Source: Pseudomonas asgharzadehiana
GTDB taxonomy: Bacteria; Pseudomonadota; Gammaproteobacteria; Pseudomonadales; Pseudomonadaceae
NCBI RefSeq assembly: GCF_019139815.1
Contig: NZ_CP077079.1
Coordinates: 4,960,001-5,024,000 of the forward strand
DNA length: 64,000 nt
Reading direction: 5' to 3'
Shown: piece after piece, positions 47,120-56,395 of the stretch
Layout of the letters: each line of letters begins with the position of its first letter
How positions within the stretch are numbered: position 1 is the first letter of the stretch
Translations under genes and position numbers: made by a program
Notes under the pieces: model-generated
The model's database searches: none
What the model was told of the DNA's origin: nothing
What the model saw: the letters and a program-made list of their open reading frames with translations, nothing else

Positions 47120-49987
47120 ATGGATTACCGTGATTTTGTGCGCCCCAAGTTTGTCGACTTGCTCCAGGCCCTGGGGCTGGAGTGCGAGTTCCAGCGCGCG
47201 CTGGGCAGCCAATTGTTCTACCGCAACCGCCAGGGTGACGAAGTCACCGTCACCGATTTTCTCGGCGGCTATGGCGCCGCCTTGTTCGGCCACAACGACC
47301 CAGGGTTTGTCGACCAACTCTGCACGTTGCTGCGCGCCGACGTGCCGTTTAACGCGCAGATGTCGATCCGCGGCACGGCCGGAACCTTGGGGCGTGCGCT
47401 GAGCGAAGCCTTCAACCGCGAATTGAAGAACAGCGAAGCGTACATTTCGACTTTTTCCAACAGCGGCGCCGAGGCGGTGGAAATTGCCGTCAAGCATGCC
47501 GAGTTTCGCCGCCAGAAAAACCTGCAACGCCGGTTCGACGAACTGGACTTCGACCTGGCGCAACTGAGCGCCAGCGACCGCGCCTACCGTGAAGTGGACA
47601 TGGCCGACCTCGACCTGCCGGCGGGCCTGCTGCCCGCCCACCTGACCAGCGCCACGGTACGCCAGGTGGTTGAGGCCGTGCGCCAGCACAACCTCGCCGA
47701 GTTGCACATAGAGCCGGTGTTCGTCGCGTTGCGCGGCAGCTTCCACGGTAAGTTGGTCAACACGGTGCAACTGACGCATGGCCGGCAATATCGCCAGCCG
47801 TTCGCGCGCTTTGGCTTGAACGTGGAGTTCATCGACCCGCAGCAGCCCCACCAACTCCAGGAACTGCCGGCGCGCCACACCCGACATTGGCTGAGCGTGC
47901 AATGGAGCGCAGACCAACTGCTGGTCAAGCGCGATGCATTCAGCGCGATCACCGGCGTGCTGATGGAGCCGATCCAGGGGGAAGGCGGCATCATCGAGTT
48001 CCCGGCTGATTTTTACCGGGCGTTGCGCCGCCTGTGTAACGAGCAGCAATGCCCGCTGATCATCGACGAAGTGCAGTCGGGTTTCGGGCGTACGGGCACC
48101 TTCCTGGCCAGCAGTCATTTCAACCTGCAAGGCGATTACTACTGCCTGTCCAAGGCGCTGGGCGGCGGCTTGATGAAGATCGCGGCCACGGTGATCCGCA
48201 GCAGCCACTATGAAAAAGACTTCAGCTATATCCACAGCTCGACCTTCGCCGAAGACGACGCCTCGTGCCATATCGCCCTGGCGGCGCTCAATCGCCTGTT
48301 CGCCGATGACCATGCGATGCTCAAGGACGTGCACAACAAGGGCGAATACCTCAAGTCGTCATTGCTTGAATTGCAAGCGGCGTACCCCGAGGTCATCGCC
48401 GATGTCCGGGGCCGTGGCCTGTTGCTGGGCATTGAACTGCACGACCAAAGCGGCAACAGCTCACTGGTGCAGGCATCGGCCCAGTACAACGATGCGTTGG
48501 GTTACCTGATCGCCGGCTACCTGTTGCAGTTCCAAGCCCTGCGCGTGGCGCCTTCGGGCAGCAACTCCAACGTGATCCGCCTGGAACCGCCCGCATGCAT
48601 CACCTTTGCGGAGATCGACGGGCTGATCGGCGCGTTGCAAACAGTCTGCGACATGCTGCAACGCGGGGACGCCTTCCCGCTGGCCGCCACCGTCTGCAGT
48701 GACTTGATCCCGGTGATCGCCCCGCGTGACACCGGCTTCCAGGTCGCCGCCGCTGCCCATGCCACACAGGACACGCCTATCGTCGCGCGCGTGGCCTTTA
48801 TCAACCACTTGATCGATGCCGACATTCTCGGTGATGTCGACCCGTCCTTGAGCCAACTGAGCGCCGAGCAAAAGCGCGTGTTCATGCAACGCACCGCACC
48901 GGAGCGCCGTGCCGCGCCCGTGGGCCCCGTGGTGATTCGCTCGCAGTTGGGCATGGCGGTGGAGTTCACCTTGTACCCGCTGAGCATGGACTCCAATGCC
49001 ATGGCGGACTACATCATCAGCGGCGACCTGGAGGTGATTCGCACAGAAGTCGGCAATCGCGTCCTCGACGCCCGCGCCGACGGCTACCGCGTCGCCGGAT
49101 TGGGAATGTACACCTCCATCGTGACTAACAATTGCCAGGCCCTGAAAATCCCGGACATGGCGCTCACCTCCGGCAACGCCCTGACCATCGGCATGGGCCT
49201 GGAGGCCATCGAGCAAGGTTGCAAGCAACAGGGCCTGGCGCTGCATGCGCAAACGGCAGCCGTGGTCGGTGCGGCCGGTAACGTGGCGTCGACCTACGCC
49301 TCTTTGCTGTCCGTCGCCGTCGACCATTTGATCCTGATTGGCAGCGGTCGTGATGGCTCGGTACGCCGCCTGGAAAAAACCGCCCAACTGATCTACGCCG
49401 ACGCTGCGCGCTCGATACTCAAGGGCACGGCCAACGACGACCTGCTGGCGCGGCGCCTGCTCCAGATCGACGGTATCCATGCATTGCTGCAGGAATACGG
49501 CAGCAGCCCGCAGTTGGGGTTGCAGGTCTCGCGCCTGGTGCAGGAGCGCCTGGGCGCCAACGCCTTCATCACCGTTACCGATGACCTGCAAGCCCTCAAG
49601 CGCGCACGCATCGTGCTGTGTGCGGCAAACGCGGCGCAGCCGTTTCTCGACGCCGGGCATTTTGCCGAACACAGCGTGATCTGCGACATCGCCGTGCCCT
49701 TGAACGTGGACCAAGCGATAAGCGCCCAGCGCAGCGACGTGCTGTACATGCATGGCGGCATTGTGCAGACGCCTTTCAACGATGGCCTGGCGCCGAATGT
49801 GCGGGCCTATCTGAAACAGGGCCAGTTGTATGCCTGCATGGCCGAGTCGGTGCTGATGGGGCTGGCGGGGATCACCAAGCATTACTCCTACGGCGACATC
49901 AGCCGCGAACAAGTGCAGCAGATCCGCGCCCTGGCGGCGATCCACGGTTTTGGCCTGGCGCAGTTCAAGACCCACAACTCACTCTAA
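47120..49987 (+). CDS. Fusion of class III aminotransferase and acyl-ACP-reductase-like domain
   Basis: Bifunctional protein of 955 aa. Residues about 1-500 are a fold-type I, class III PLP aminotransferase: TFSNSGAEAVE, LMEPIQGEGG, IIDEVQSGFGRTG (Asp316) and Schiff-base Lys345 (CLSKALGGG). Residues about 610-955 resemble cyanobacterial acyl-ACP reductase: LGMYTSIV, the Rossmann loop VVGAAGNVAST, MHGGIVQTPF, and Cys906 in QLYACMAES where that enzyme has its thioester-forming Cys (MFACFAEA). It should reduce an acyl thioester to an aldehyde and aminate it. ATG 47120 fits AAGGA better than ATG 47111. Confidence 0.8.
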   Translation: MDYRDFVRPKFVDLLQALGLECEFQRALGSQLFYRNRQGDEVTVTDFLGGYGAALFGHNDPGFVDQLCTLLRADVPFNAQMSIRGTAGTLGRALSEAFNRELKNSEAYISTFSNSGAEAVEIAVKHAEFRRQKNLQRRFDELDFDLAQLSASDRAYREVDMADLDLPAGLLPAHLTSATVRQVVEAVRQHNLAELHIEPVFVALRGSFHGKLVNTVQLTHGRQYRQPFARFGLNVEFIDPQQPHQLQELPARHTRHWLSVQWSADQLLVKRDAFSAITGVLMEPIQGEGGIIEFPADFYRALRRLCNEQQCPLIIDEVQSGFGRTGTFLASSHFNLQGDYYCLSKALGGGLMKIAATVIRSSHYEKDFSYIHSSTFAEDDASCHIALAALNRLFADDHAMLKDVHNKGEYLKSSLLELQAAYPEVIADVRGRGLLLGIELHDQSGNSSLVQASAQYNDALGYLIAGYLLQFQALRVAPSGSNSNVIRLEPPACITFAEIDGLIGALQTVCDMLQRGDAFPLAATVCSDLIPVIAPRDTGFQVAAAAHATQDTPIVARVAFINHLIDADILGDVDPSLSQLSAEQKRVFMQRTAPERRAAPVGPVVIRSQLGMAVEFTLYPLSMDSNAMADYIISGDLEVIRTEVGNRVLDARADGYRVAGLGMYTSIVTNNCQALKIPDMALTSGNALTIGMGLEAIEQGCKQQGLALHAQTAAVVGAAGNVASTYASLLSVAVDHLILIGSGRDGSVRRLEKTAQLIYADAARSILKGTANDDLLARRLLQIDGIHALLQEYGSSPQLGLQVSRLVQERLGANAFITVTDDLQALKRARIVLCAANAAQPFLDAGHFAEHSVICDIAVPLNVDQAISAQRSDVLYMHGGIVQTPFNDGLAPNVRAYLKQGQLYACMAESVLMGLAGITKHYSYGDISREQVQQIRALAAIHGFGLAQFKTHNSL

Positions 49988-49996
49988 GGAACGGCC

Positions 49997-50734
49997 ATGA
50001 ACCTCAAAACAGCGGTAGTCACCGGAGGCAGTCGCGGCATCGGCAAAGCGGTCGTCCTGGCACTGGCCGAGGCCGGTTACCAGGTTGCCTTCAGCTATGT
50101 GCGTGACGAAGCGGCGGCCCAGGCGGTGCGCGATGACGTCGAAAAGATGGGCCGCGCGTGTTTCACGGCGCAGTGCGATGTCGGCGACGCCCACAGCATC
50201 ACGGCTTTTTTCGCACAGGTTGAACAGCGCTTCGAGCGCATAGACCTGCTGGTCAACAACGCTGGGATTACCCGCGATGGTCTGTTGGCGACACTCTCGG
50301 TCGAGGCGATCAGTGAAGTGATCCAGACCAACCTGATAGGCACCCTGCTCTGCTGCCGGCAGGTGATGCCCGGCATGATGCGCCAGCGCCAGGGTTGCAT
50401 CATCAACTTGAGCTCGGTAGCCGCGCAAAAACCTGGCAAGGGTCAAAGCAGCTACGCCGCTGCCAAAGGCGGCGTGGAGGCGCTGACTCGCGCCCTGGCG
50501 GTGGAACTGGCGCCGCGCAATATCCGCGTCAACGCGGTAGCGCCGGGTATCGTCAGCACCGACATGACCGCCGCCTTGCTCGACCTCCACGCGCAAGAAG
50601 TGCAATCACGCCTGTTGATCAAGCGTTTTGCCTTGCCGGCTGACATCGCCGAGGCCGTGCTGTACCTGGCCGAGCGCGCAACGTATGTGACCGGTGAAGT
50701 ACTGTCGGTCAACGGCGGGCTGAAAATGCCATGA
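49997..50734 (+). CDS. FabG-like 3-oxoacyl-ACP reductase
   Basis: Short-chain dehydrogenase/reductase of 245 aa. The cofactor loop is TGGSRGIGKAV, with Arg favouring NADPH. NNAG and the triad Ser140, Tyr153 (SSYAAAKGG) and Lys157 are intact, and the C-terminus (ATYVTGEVLSVNGGL) is FabG-like. It probably reduces the 3-oxo group made by KS1 or KS2. The ribosome-binding site AAGGAACGG precedes ATG. The stop overlaps the next SDR gene (ATGA). Confidence 0.87.
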   Translation: MNLKTAVVTGGSRGIGKAVVLALAEAGYQVAFSYVRDEAAAQAVRDDVEKMGRACFTAQCDVGDAHSITAFFAQVEQRFERIDLLVNNAGITRDGLLATLSVEAISEVIQTNLIGTLLCCRQVMPGMMRQRQGCIINLSSVAAQKPGKGQSSYAAAKGGVEALTRALAVELAPRNIRVNAVAPGIVSTDMTAALLDLHAQEVQSRLLIKRFALPADIAEAVLYLAERATYVTGEVLSVNGGLKMP

Positions 50735-51495
50735 ATGCAACCCGAACGTTTTTGATTTCCGGCGCCGCCAACGGTATCGGTCGCGCGGTGGCGGAGCACT
50801 TCGCCAACGACCCGGCCCATCGCCTGATCCTGGTGGATCGTGACCTGGCGCAGTTGCAAAGCTGGGTGGGCGCCGGGGCGTTTGCCGCAAGCATCGAAAC
50901 CCATGGCGTCGATATCGCCGACCTGGCCTGCGTGCAGGCCTTGTTCAACGACCTGTCGGCACGCCTGGGTTACATCGACGTGCTGGTCAACAGCGCCGGC
51001 GTGTGCAACGAGAATGAACCGGAGGACCTGGATAACTGGCACAAGGTGATTTCGGTCAATCTGAACGGCACCTTTTATGTCACCTCGTTGTGCCTGCCGC
51101 TGCTGGCGGATCGCGGGCGAATCATCAATTTGTCGTCGATCCTGGGCCGCATCGGCAAGGTTCGCAACACCGCTTACTGTGCCTCCAAGCACGGCATTAT
51201 CGGCATGACCAAGGCACTGGCGTTGGACCTGGCGCCGCGCCGGATCACCGTGAACGCCATTTTACCGGCCTGGATCGATACGCCGATGCTGCAAGGCGAG
51301 CTGGCGACGCAAGCCGGCATTACCGGGATGAGCCAGGAGCAGATCCTGCGCAATGCCAAGAAAAAGCTGCCATTGCGCCGTTTCATCCAAGCCGACGAAG
51401 TCGCCGCCATGGTGGGTTACCTGGTCAGCCCCGCAGCCAGCGGGGTCACGGCGCAGAGCCTGATGATCGATGGCGGCGCCGGGTTGGGGATGTAG
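50731..51495 (+). CDS. Second short-chain dehydrogenase/reductase
   Basis: SDR of 254 aa with GAANGIGRAV as cofactor loop, an NSAG motif in place of NNAG, and the triad Ser136, Tyr149 (TAYCASKHG) and Lys153. VDRDLA after strand 2 has an acidic residue that favours NAD(H). It lacks the specific FabG features of its neighbour, so it may oxidise or reduce a hydroxyl or keto group elsewhere on the product. Coupled to the previous gene by ATGA; the outer-membrane gene starts two bases after its stop. Confidence 0.83.
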   Translation: MNATRTFLISGAANGIGRAVAEHFANDPAHRLILVDRDLAQLQSWVGAGAFAASIETHGVDIADLACVQALFNDLSARLGYIDVLVNSAGVCNENEPEDLDNWHKVISVNLNGTFYVTSLCLPLLADRGRIINLSSILGRIGKVRNTAYCASKHGIIGMTKALALDLAPRRITVNAILPAWIDTPMLQGELATQAGITGMSQEQILRNAKKKLPLRRFIQADEVAAMVGYLVSPAASGVTAQSLMIDGGAGLGM

Positions 51496-51497
51496 CC

Positions 51498-52781
51498 ATG
51501 AACACAGCATTGCTCACGCGCAGCCTGCTGCTGGGCCTGGTCGCGCTGGCGCCGCAACTGGCCGGCGCGGACCTGCTGCCGGCGCATGCCGATGCGGAAG
51601 TGGGCCTGGCCAGCGCATTGCGCTTGCACGGTGATGACCCGGTCACGCAGAAGGCGGTGTATTTCAAGGCCAATCTGGAAGACAACTGGGACAGCGGTTA
51701 CTACAAGGCCAAGGGCCGGGTTCGCTACGACGCACGCTATGACGGGCATACCCCCTATAGCCAGGCGGCACGCGAGGACTATCGCTTCAGTGCCGACTGG
51801 CGCCACCTGTACTGGGGCCATTACCTGGGTGACGGTGAGGTCACGGTGGGCTGGCAGCAAGTGGTGTGGGGGCGCGCCGATGAGTTGCGGGTGCTGGACC
51901 AGGTCAACCCCATCGACTATCGCGAAGGGGTGACGGCCTTGCTCGAAGACAGCCGCATCGCCGTGCCGATGGTGCGCCTGACCCAACCCGTGGGCGAGTG
52001 GGAAGTGGAAGCCTTGTGGATCACCGACTTCCTGAAAAACCAGGCGCCGGCCACGGGCAGCGAATTCGACGCGCCGCTGTTCGCCGCACCGGCCCCGGAC
52101 ACGTTCGTGGTCGGCTCAAAGCCCGACTACAGCGGGCAGAAGGGATTTTCGTATGGGTTGAGCGCCAACGGCCGGATCGGCGCGGTAGACGCCAGTTTTG
52201 TCGCCCTCAATGCACGCCAGCAAGACCCGGTGTATGCGGTCGAGGGCATCGCCGACGACCAGCGCGTGATCCTCGAGCGCCAGTTCCCTCGCTACAGCAT
52301 GGGCGGCGCCGGCCTGGCGATCGACGCCGGCCACAGTATCGTGGTGCGCAGCGAGGTGGCTTACTTCGATCGCTGGCACGTCACCAACCCCTACCGCGCC
52401 CAGGGCAGCAGCCAGAGCCCGATGATCAAGTCGTTGCTGGGGGTGGACTACCTGCTGCGCAACTGGCTGATCTCGGTGCAATGGCAAGAGCAGCAATTGC
52501 TGGACTGGCAGGCCGGCATGGTGCAGGACAAACGCCAGCCGTTGTTCACCTTGTCCGCCGAGGGCACCCACCTGCGTGACCGGCTCAAATCCAGGCTGGT
52601 GCTGGCAATGTCCCCGCCGGCCAAAGACGACGCCTTGCTGCAAGGCATTTTCACCTACACCCCCGTGGACTGGCTGAAGCTGGGGCTGGAGGTGGATGTG
52701 TTTTTTGGCAAACAAGACCGCACGTTTGGCCAATACAGCCAACGCGACCAACTGCGCGTGTCGGCCGGTTATTTGTTCTGA
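51498..52781 (+). CDS. Outer-membrane beta-barrel protein (DUF1302-like)
   Basis: Exported protein of 427 aa. The signal peptide (LLTRSLLLGLVALAPQLAGA) is followed by alternating amphipathic strands with many aromatic residues (YRFSADWRHLYWGHYLGDGEVTVGWQQVVWGRADELRVLDQVNP). It ends in a typical barrel terminus, RVSAGYLF, with the final Phe. The VWGRADELRVLDQVNP stretch resembles DUF1302 porin-like proteins that pair with LolA-like carriers and MMPL exporters. It is likely the outer-membrane station for the product of this cluster. Confidence 0.75.
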   Translation: MNTALLTRSLLLGLVALAPQLAGADLLPAHADAEVGLASALRLHGDDPVTQKAVYFKANLEDNWDSGYYKAKGRVRYDARYDGHTPYSQAAREDYRFSADWRHLYWGHYLGDGEVTVGWQQVVWGRADELRVLDQVNPIDYREGVTALLEDSRIAVPMVRLTQPVGEWEVEALWITDFLKNQAPATGSEFDAPLFAAPAPDTFVVGSKPDYSGQKGFSYGLSANGRIGAVDASFVALNARQQDPVYAVEGIADDQRVILERQFPRYSMGGAGLAIDAGHSIVVRSEVAYFDRWHVTNPYRAQGSSQSPMIKSLLGVDYLLRNWLISVQWQEQQLLDWQAGMVQDKRQPLFTLSAEGTHLRDRLKSRLVLAMSPPAKDDALLQGIFTYTPVDWLKLGLEVDVFFGKQDRTFGQYSQRDQLRVSAGYLF

Positions 52782-52817
52782 CCTTCGATAAAACCACTTA
52801 AAGAAAAGGAAATTTCT

Positions 52818-53648
52818 ATGTTGCCGCCCCTCAAGGTCCTGACCACCAGCCTGCTGATGTTCACCAGCACGCTTGCGCTGGCCGCGCCGAACGCCGACGA
52901 CATCATTCGCCAGGCCCGCGACCGCAATGACGGCAAGAGTTTTATGTCGCAGGTCTCGTTGATCCTGCTCGACAAGCAAGGCAACAGCCGTGTGCGCGAG
53001 TTCAGCTACCTGCAAAAGGATTACGCGGACAGTGACAAATTCACCATGTACTTCTCGGCGCCCAACGATGTGCGCAACGTGGCCTTCCACATCGAAAACC
53101 CCCACGAAGCCCTGAATGCCGAAGACAGCCAGTGGATGTATTTGCCGGTCAGCCGTCAGACCCGCCGGATCTCGACCACCGACAAGCGCGGCGCGTTTAT
53201 GGGCAGTGATTACTCCTACGCAGACCTGGACAAGATCCGCGCCGAGGACTACCGCCAGACGCTGGTGGGCGAAGAGACCCTGGGCGGGCGCGAATGCTAC
53301 GTCATCGAACGCACCCCGGTGTCCGCGCAGATTCTGGCCAAGACCGGCTACAACCAGCTCAAGGTGTGGATCGACAAGCAGAACAAGCTGGTCATGCGCC
53401 AGGATTTCTTCGACGTCAAAGGCGTGATGTTCAAGCAGATGCGTACGCTCAGAGTCGAGACCGTCGACCACATCGACAGCATCACCCTCAGCGAGACCGA
53501 AGACTTCATCGCCGGCACCCGCTCCCAGCTGCGCTTCAACCAGTTGCAATACAACGTTGAACTGGACGACTGGCTGTTCAACCAGACCGCGATCAAGCGC
53601 GGCCTCAAAACCGGTGACCTGCCGGAATTTGCCGTCTCCGCCCGCTGA
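52818..53648 (+). CDS. LolA-like periplasmic carrier (outer membrane lipoprotein-sorting family)
   Basis: Periplasmic protein of 276 aa with a signal peptide (TTSLLMFTSTLALA). The fold is the LolA-like half-barrel of the 'outer membrane lipoprotein-sorting protein' family: NDGKSFMSQVSLILLDKQGNSRVREF, WMYLPVSRQTRRIS and GSDYSYADLD are characteristic. Such proteins lie beside MMPL exporters and are thought to ferry lipids. It has its own AAAAGGAA site, 36 bp after the barrel gene, and is followed 35 bp later by the exporter. Confidence 0.82.
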   Translation: MLPPLKVLTTSLLMFTSTLALAAPNADDIIRQARDRNDGKSFMSQVSLILLDKQGNSRVREFSYLQKDYADSDKFTMYFSAPNDVRNVAFHIENPHEALNAEDSQWMYLPVSRQTRRISTTDKRGAFMGSDYSYADLDKIRAEDYRQTLVGEETLGGRECYVIERTPVSAQILAKTGYNQLKVWIDKQNKLVMRQDFFDVKGVMFKQMRTLRVETVDHIDSITLSETEDFIAGTRSQLRFNQLQYNVELDDWLFNQTAIKRGLKTGDLPEFAVSAR

Positions 53649-53683
53649 CTCCTGCGCCTGCCTTTCGTGGAACCGATTGAACT

Positions 53684-56293
53684 ATGGAACGATACCTGAA
53701 CTTCGTTGAGCGCTATGCGCGAACGATTGTGTTTGTGCTGGTGGCGATCACGGCCTACTTCACCTATGCCCTCGGCTCGCTGATGTCGGACACCAACCCC
53801 TACCTGCTCAAGGAAAGCCACCCCGCACGCAAAACCATCATCGAACTGCAACGCGAGTTCACAGGCACCTATGACTCGGTCATGGTCGCCCAGAATAATG
53901 CGCACAGCGTCTTTAACACGCAGTCGCTCAACGCCCAGTTCGAAATATCCCAAGCCCTGCGGCGGCTGATGCTGGCCAACGCCGATGACGAAGTCGAGTT
54001 GCGCCGCATTGTCGGCCAGCACGAGAACGACAGTCGTGCCCAACTGCTGGCCACCGATATCCTCGGCAACGGCTTCAGCCAAAACGATTATGCCCAGGCC
54101 AAAGCCTTGCGCGACCACGCGCGCAGCCAGGGCTGGGAGGCGCGCGACCTACAGTTTCTGACCTTTCTGGCCGAACGCATCAACCCGATCCAGGAAATGG
54201 CCTCGATGGCCGACCTGGAAAACATCAGCCTGAGCGCTGACGGCGAACTGTGGATCCACAAGACTCTGCACGGCCTGGACATGGACCCGCAGGCCGTCGA
54301 AGCGCAGATCATGGGCAACGAACAAATGGTCGGCGGGGTGGTGTCCCCGGACAAGAAAGTCGCGGTAGTGGTGGCCGAGCTGGGCACCAAGCAAGACGAC
54401 GCCCAGGCGCAACTGCGGGCTTACCAACAGGTTCGCCAGATTGTCGCCGACTACCAGAGCCAAAACCCGCAATTCACCGATGAAGTGTTTATTGCCGGCA
54501 CCCCCATTTTCATTGCCGCCCAACAAGAGATCATCGATCACGACCTGGCGTTGCTGTTTCCTATCGTGTTCCTGCTCGTGACCTCGATGCTGGTGTTTTT
54601 CTTCCGCAAGCCCCTGGGCGTGTTCCTGCCGCTGTTCAATATTCTGTTCTGCACGATTTGGACGCTGGGGCTGATGGCATTGCTGAAAGTGCCCATCGAC
54701 CTGCTCACCAGTGTGCTGCCGGTGTTCTTGTTCACGATTTGCTGCGCCGACGCGATCCATGTGATGGCTGAGTATTACGAGCAACTCAACGCCGGCAAGA
54801 CGTACCGCGAGGCCAACCGCGAGACCATGCGCCGCATGGTGGTGCCCGTGGTGTTGACCACGGTGACCACCATCGCCACGTTTATGATCTCTACGACCAA
54901 CAACATCGTCAGCATCCGCAATTTCGGCATCTTCATGTCCATCGGGCTGACGGCCGCGTTGATCATCTCGCTGCTCTTGATTCCAGCGTGGATCTCCATC
55001 TGGGGCAAAGACCAGCCGCTGCGTAAAACCGTACACAAAGAGTCGATTATCTCGCGCTACCTGGTGGCTTTTTGCGCGCGCCTGATCCGCTGGCGCAAGC
55101 CGGTGCTCGTCGTGAGCCTGCCGTTGCTGGCACTGATGACGGTATTTACCTTCATGGTCGATATCGAGGACTCAGGTATCGCCTATTTCAAGAAAGACAG
55201 CCCGGTGCGCGTTTCCGATGAGTTCATCAACCGTTCCCGGATCGCGGGCACTTCCCCTGGCTGGATCGCCTTCGACACCAACACCCCGCGCGGCGCGCTG
55301 ACCACCGAGACGGTACAGTTCCTCGACAAACTCGACCACTTTCTCAAGTCTCAGCCGAACGTCAGCTACACCTATTCAGTGGCGGCTTACGTCAAGCGCA
55401 TGAACCTCGTGCTCAATGACATGAACCCCGCGTACCTGCGCGTGCCGCAGGCCATGGAGCAGGTGACGCCCGTCAACGATGAAGGGCAAACGGAAACCTT
55501 TGAGGTCGACGGTAACTCGCTGATCGAGCAGCACATCATGATGTTCGAGAACGGCGGCGGCTCCGACTTGCAGAACGTGCTTAACGCCGATTACTCCAAA
55601 GCCTTGACGCTCTATACCATGACCTCCTCGGTGGCCAGCGACTACAAGGACCTGCTGGACCGCCTGGACGCCTGGCTGTTGGTAAACAAACCGGCCAACC
55701 TGCAGGTCACCCATGCCGGCACACCCAAAATCTGGACCGGCATCCTGGCGGAGATCACCCAGGGCCAGGTGCTGAGCTTCTCGCTCGCGCTGCTGGTGGT
55801 CACGCTGATGATGATGTTCTGGCTCAAGTCAGTGCGGCTGGGGATCCTGGGCATGCTGACGCTGCTGACCACTTCGGTGACGGTGTATGGCTGTATGTAC
55901 CTGTTGAACATCGAGCTGAACATCGGCACCACGCTGGTCACGTTCCTGGTGGTGGGCGTCGTGGATTACGCCGTACATCTGCTGTCGCGCATCAAGCTGC
56001 TGGTGCAGCAAGGTATCCACGTGGACGAGGCAATTCTGACGGCCATGCACAGTGTCGGGCGCTCGACGGTGGTCAACGTGGTGATTTTCTCGGTGGGGTT
56101 TCTGGCGCTGCTGTTTTCCGCGTACAAGCCCGTGATTGATCTGGGAACATTGGTGGCGCTGGCGCTGTTCTCCAGCGGGGTCATGACCATCTTGTTAGTG
56201 ACGCTGATATCGCCCTGGTTCTTTGCAGCGATCGTGCCCGAGCAACCGGCAACTGAACGTGAACATCCAGCACACGAGGGCGCCCTGGGCTAG
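53684..56293 (+). CDS. MMPL-family RND exporter
   Basis: Inner-membrane transporter of 869 aa in two repeats. Each repeat has one N-terminal helix, a large periplasmic domain and a bundle of five or so helices (about residues 285-450 and 690-850). RND landmarks are FPIVFLLVTSMLVFFF and a charged position within the TM4 region (FTICCADAIHV), with the second-half counterpart VVGVVDYAVHLLSR, both carrying Asp. It is most similar in build to lipid and hopanoid exporters. It should move the cluster's product out of the inner membrane for the LolA-like carrier. Confidence 0.88.
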   Translation: MERYLNFVERYARTIVFVLVAITAYFTYALGSLMSDTNPYLLKESHPARKTIIELQREFTGTYDSVMVAQNNAHSVFNTQSLNAQFEISQALRRLMLANADDEVELRRIVGQHENDSRAQLLATDILGNGFSQNDYAQAKALRDHARSQGWEARDLQFLTFLAERINPIQEMASMADLENISLSADGELWIHKTLHGLDMDPQAVEAQIMGNEQMVGGVVSPDKKVAVVVAELGTKQDDAQAQLRAYQQVRQIVADYQSQNPQFTDEVFIAGTPIFIAAQQEIIDHDLALLFPIVFLLVTSMLVFFFRKPLGVFLPLFNILFCTIWTLGLMALLKVPIDLLTSVLPVFLFTICCADAIHVMAEYYEQLNAGKTYREANRETMRRMVVPVVLTTVTTIATFMISTTNNIVSIRNFGIFMSIGLTAALIISLLLIPAWISIWGKDQPLRKTVHKESIISRYLVAFCARLIRWRKPVLVVSLPLLALMTVFTFMVDIEDSGIAYFKKDSPVRVSDEFINRSRIAGTSPGWIAFDTNTPRGALTTETVQFLDKLDHFLKSQPNVSYTYSVAAYVKRMNLVLNDMNPAYLRVPQAMEQVTPVNDEGQTETFEVDGNSLIEQHIMMFENGGGSDLQNVLNADYSKALTLYTMTSSVASDYKDLLDRLDAWLLVNKPANLQVTHAGTPKIWTGILAEITQGQVLSFSLALLVVTLMMMFWLKSVRLGILGMLTLLTTSVTVYGCMYLLNIELNIGTTLVTFLVVGVVDYAVHLLSRIKLLVQQGIHVDEAILTAMHSVGRSTVVNVVIFSVGFLALLFSAYKPVIDLGTLVALALFSSGVMTILLVTLISPWFFAAIVPEQPATEREHPAHEGALG

Positions 56294-56308
56294 GTGCTGA
56301 AACGGGCG

Positions 56309-56349
56309 ACGCCGGCAATAACCATTCAGTAACCATGGGTTGCCGGCGT
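56309..56349 (+). terminator. Possible terminator at the end of the lipid cluster
   Basis: Stem ACGCCGGCAA / TTGCCGGCGT (10 bp) with a 21-nt loop, 15 bp after the exporter stop. Only TTTG follows, so strength is uncertain. Confidence 0.45.
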
Positions 56350-56395
56350 TTGCGAACCGCGTGCACCGCTTCATGAGCTCATGCAGCACGTTCGT

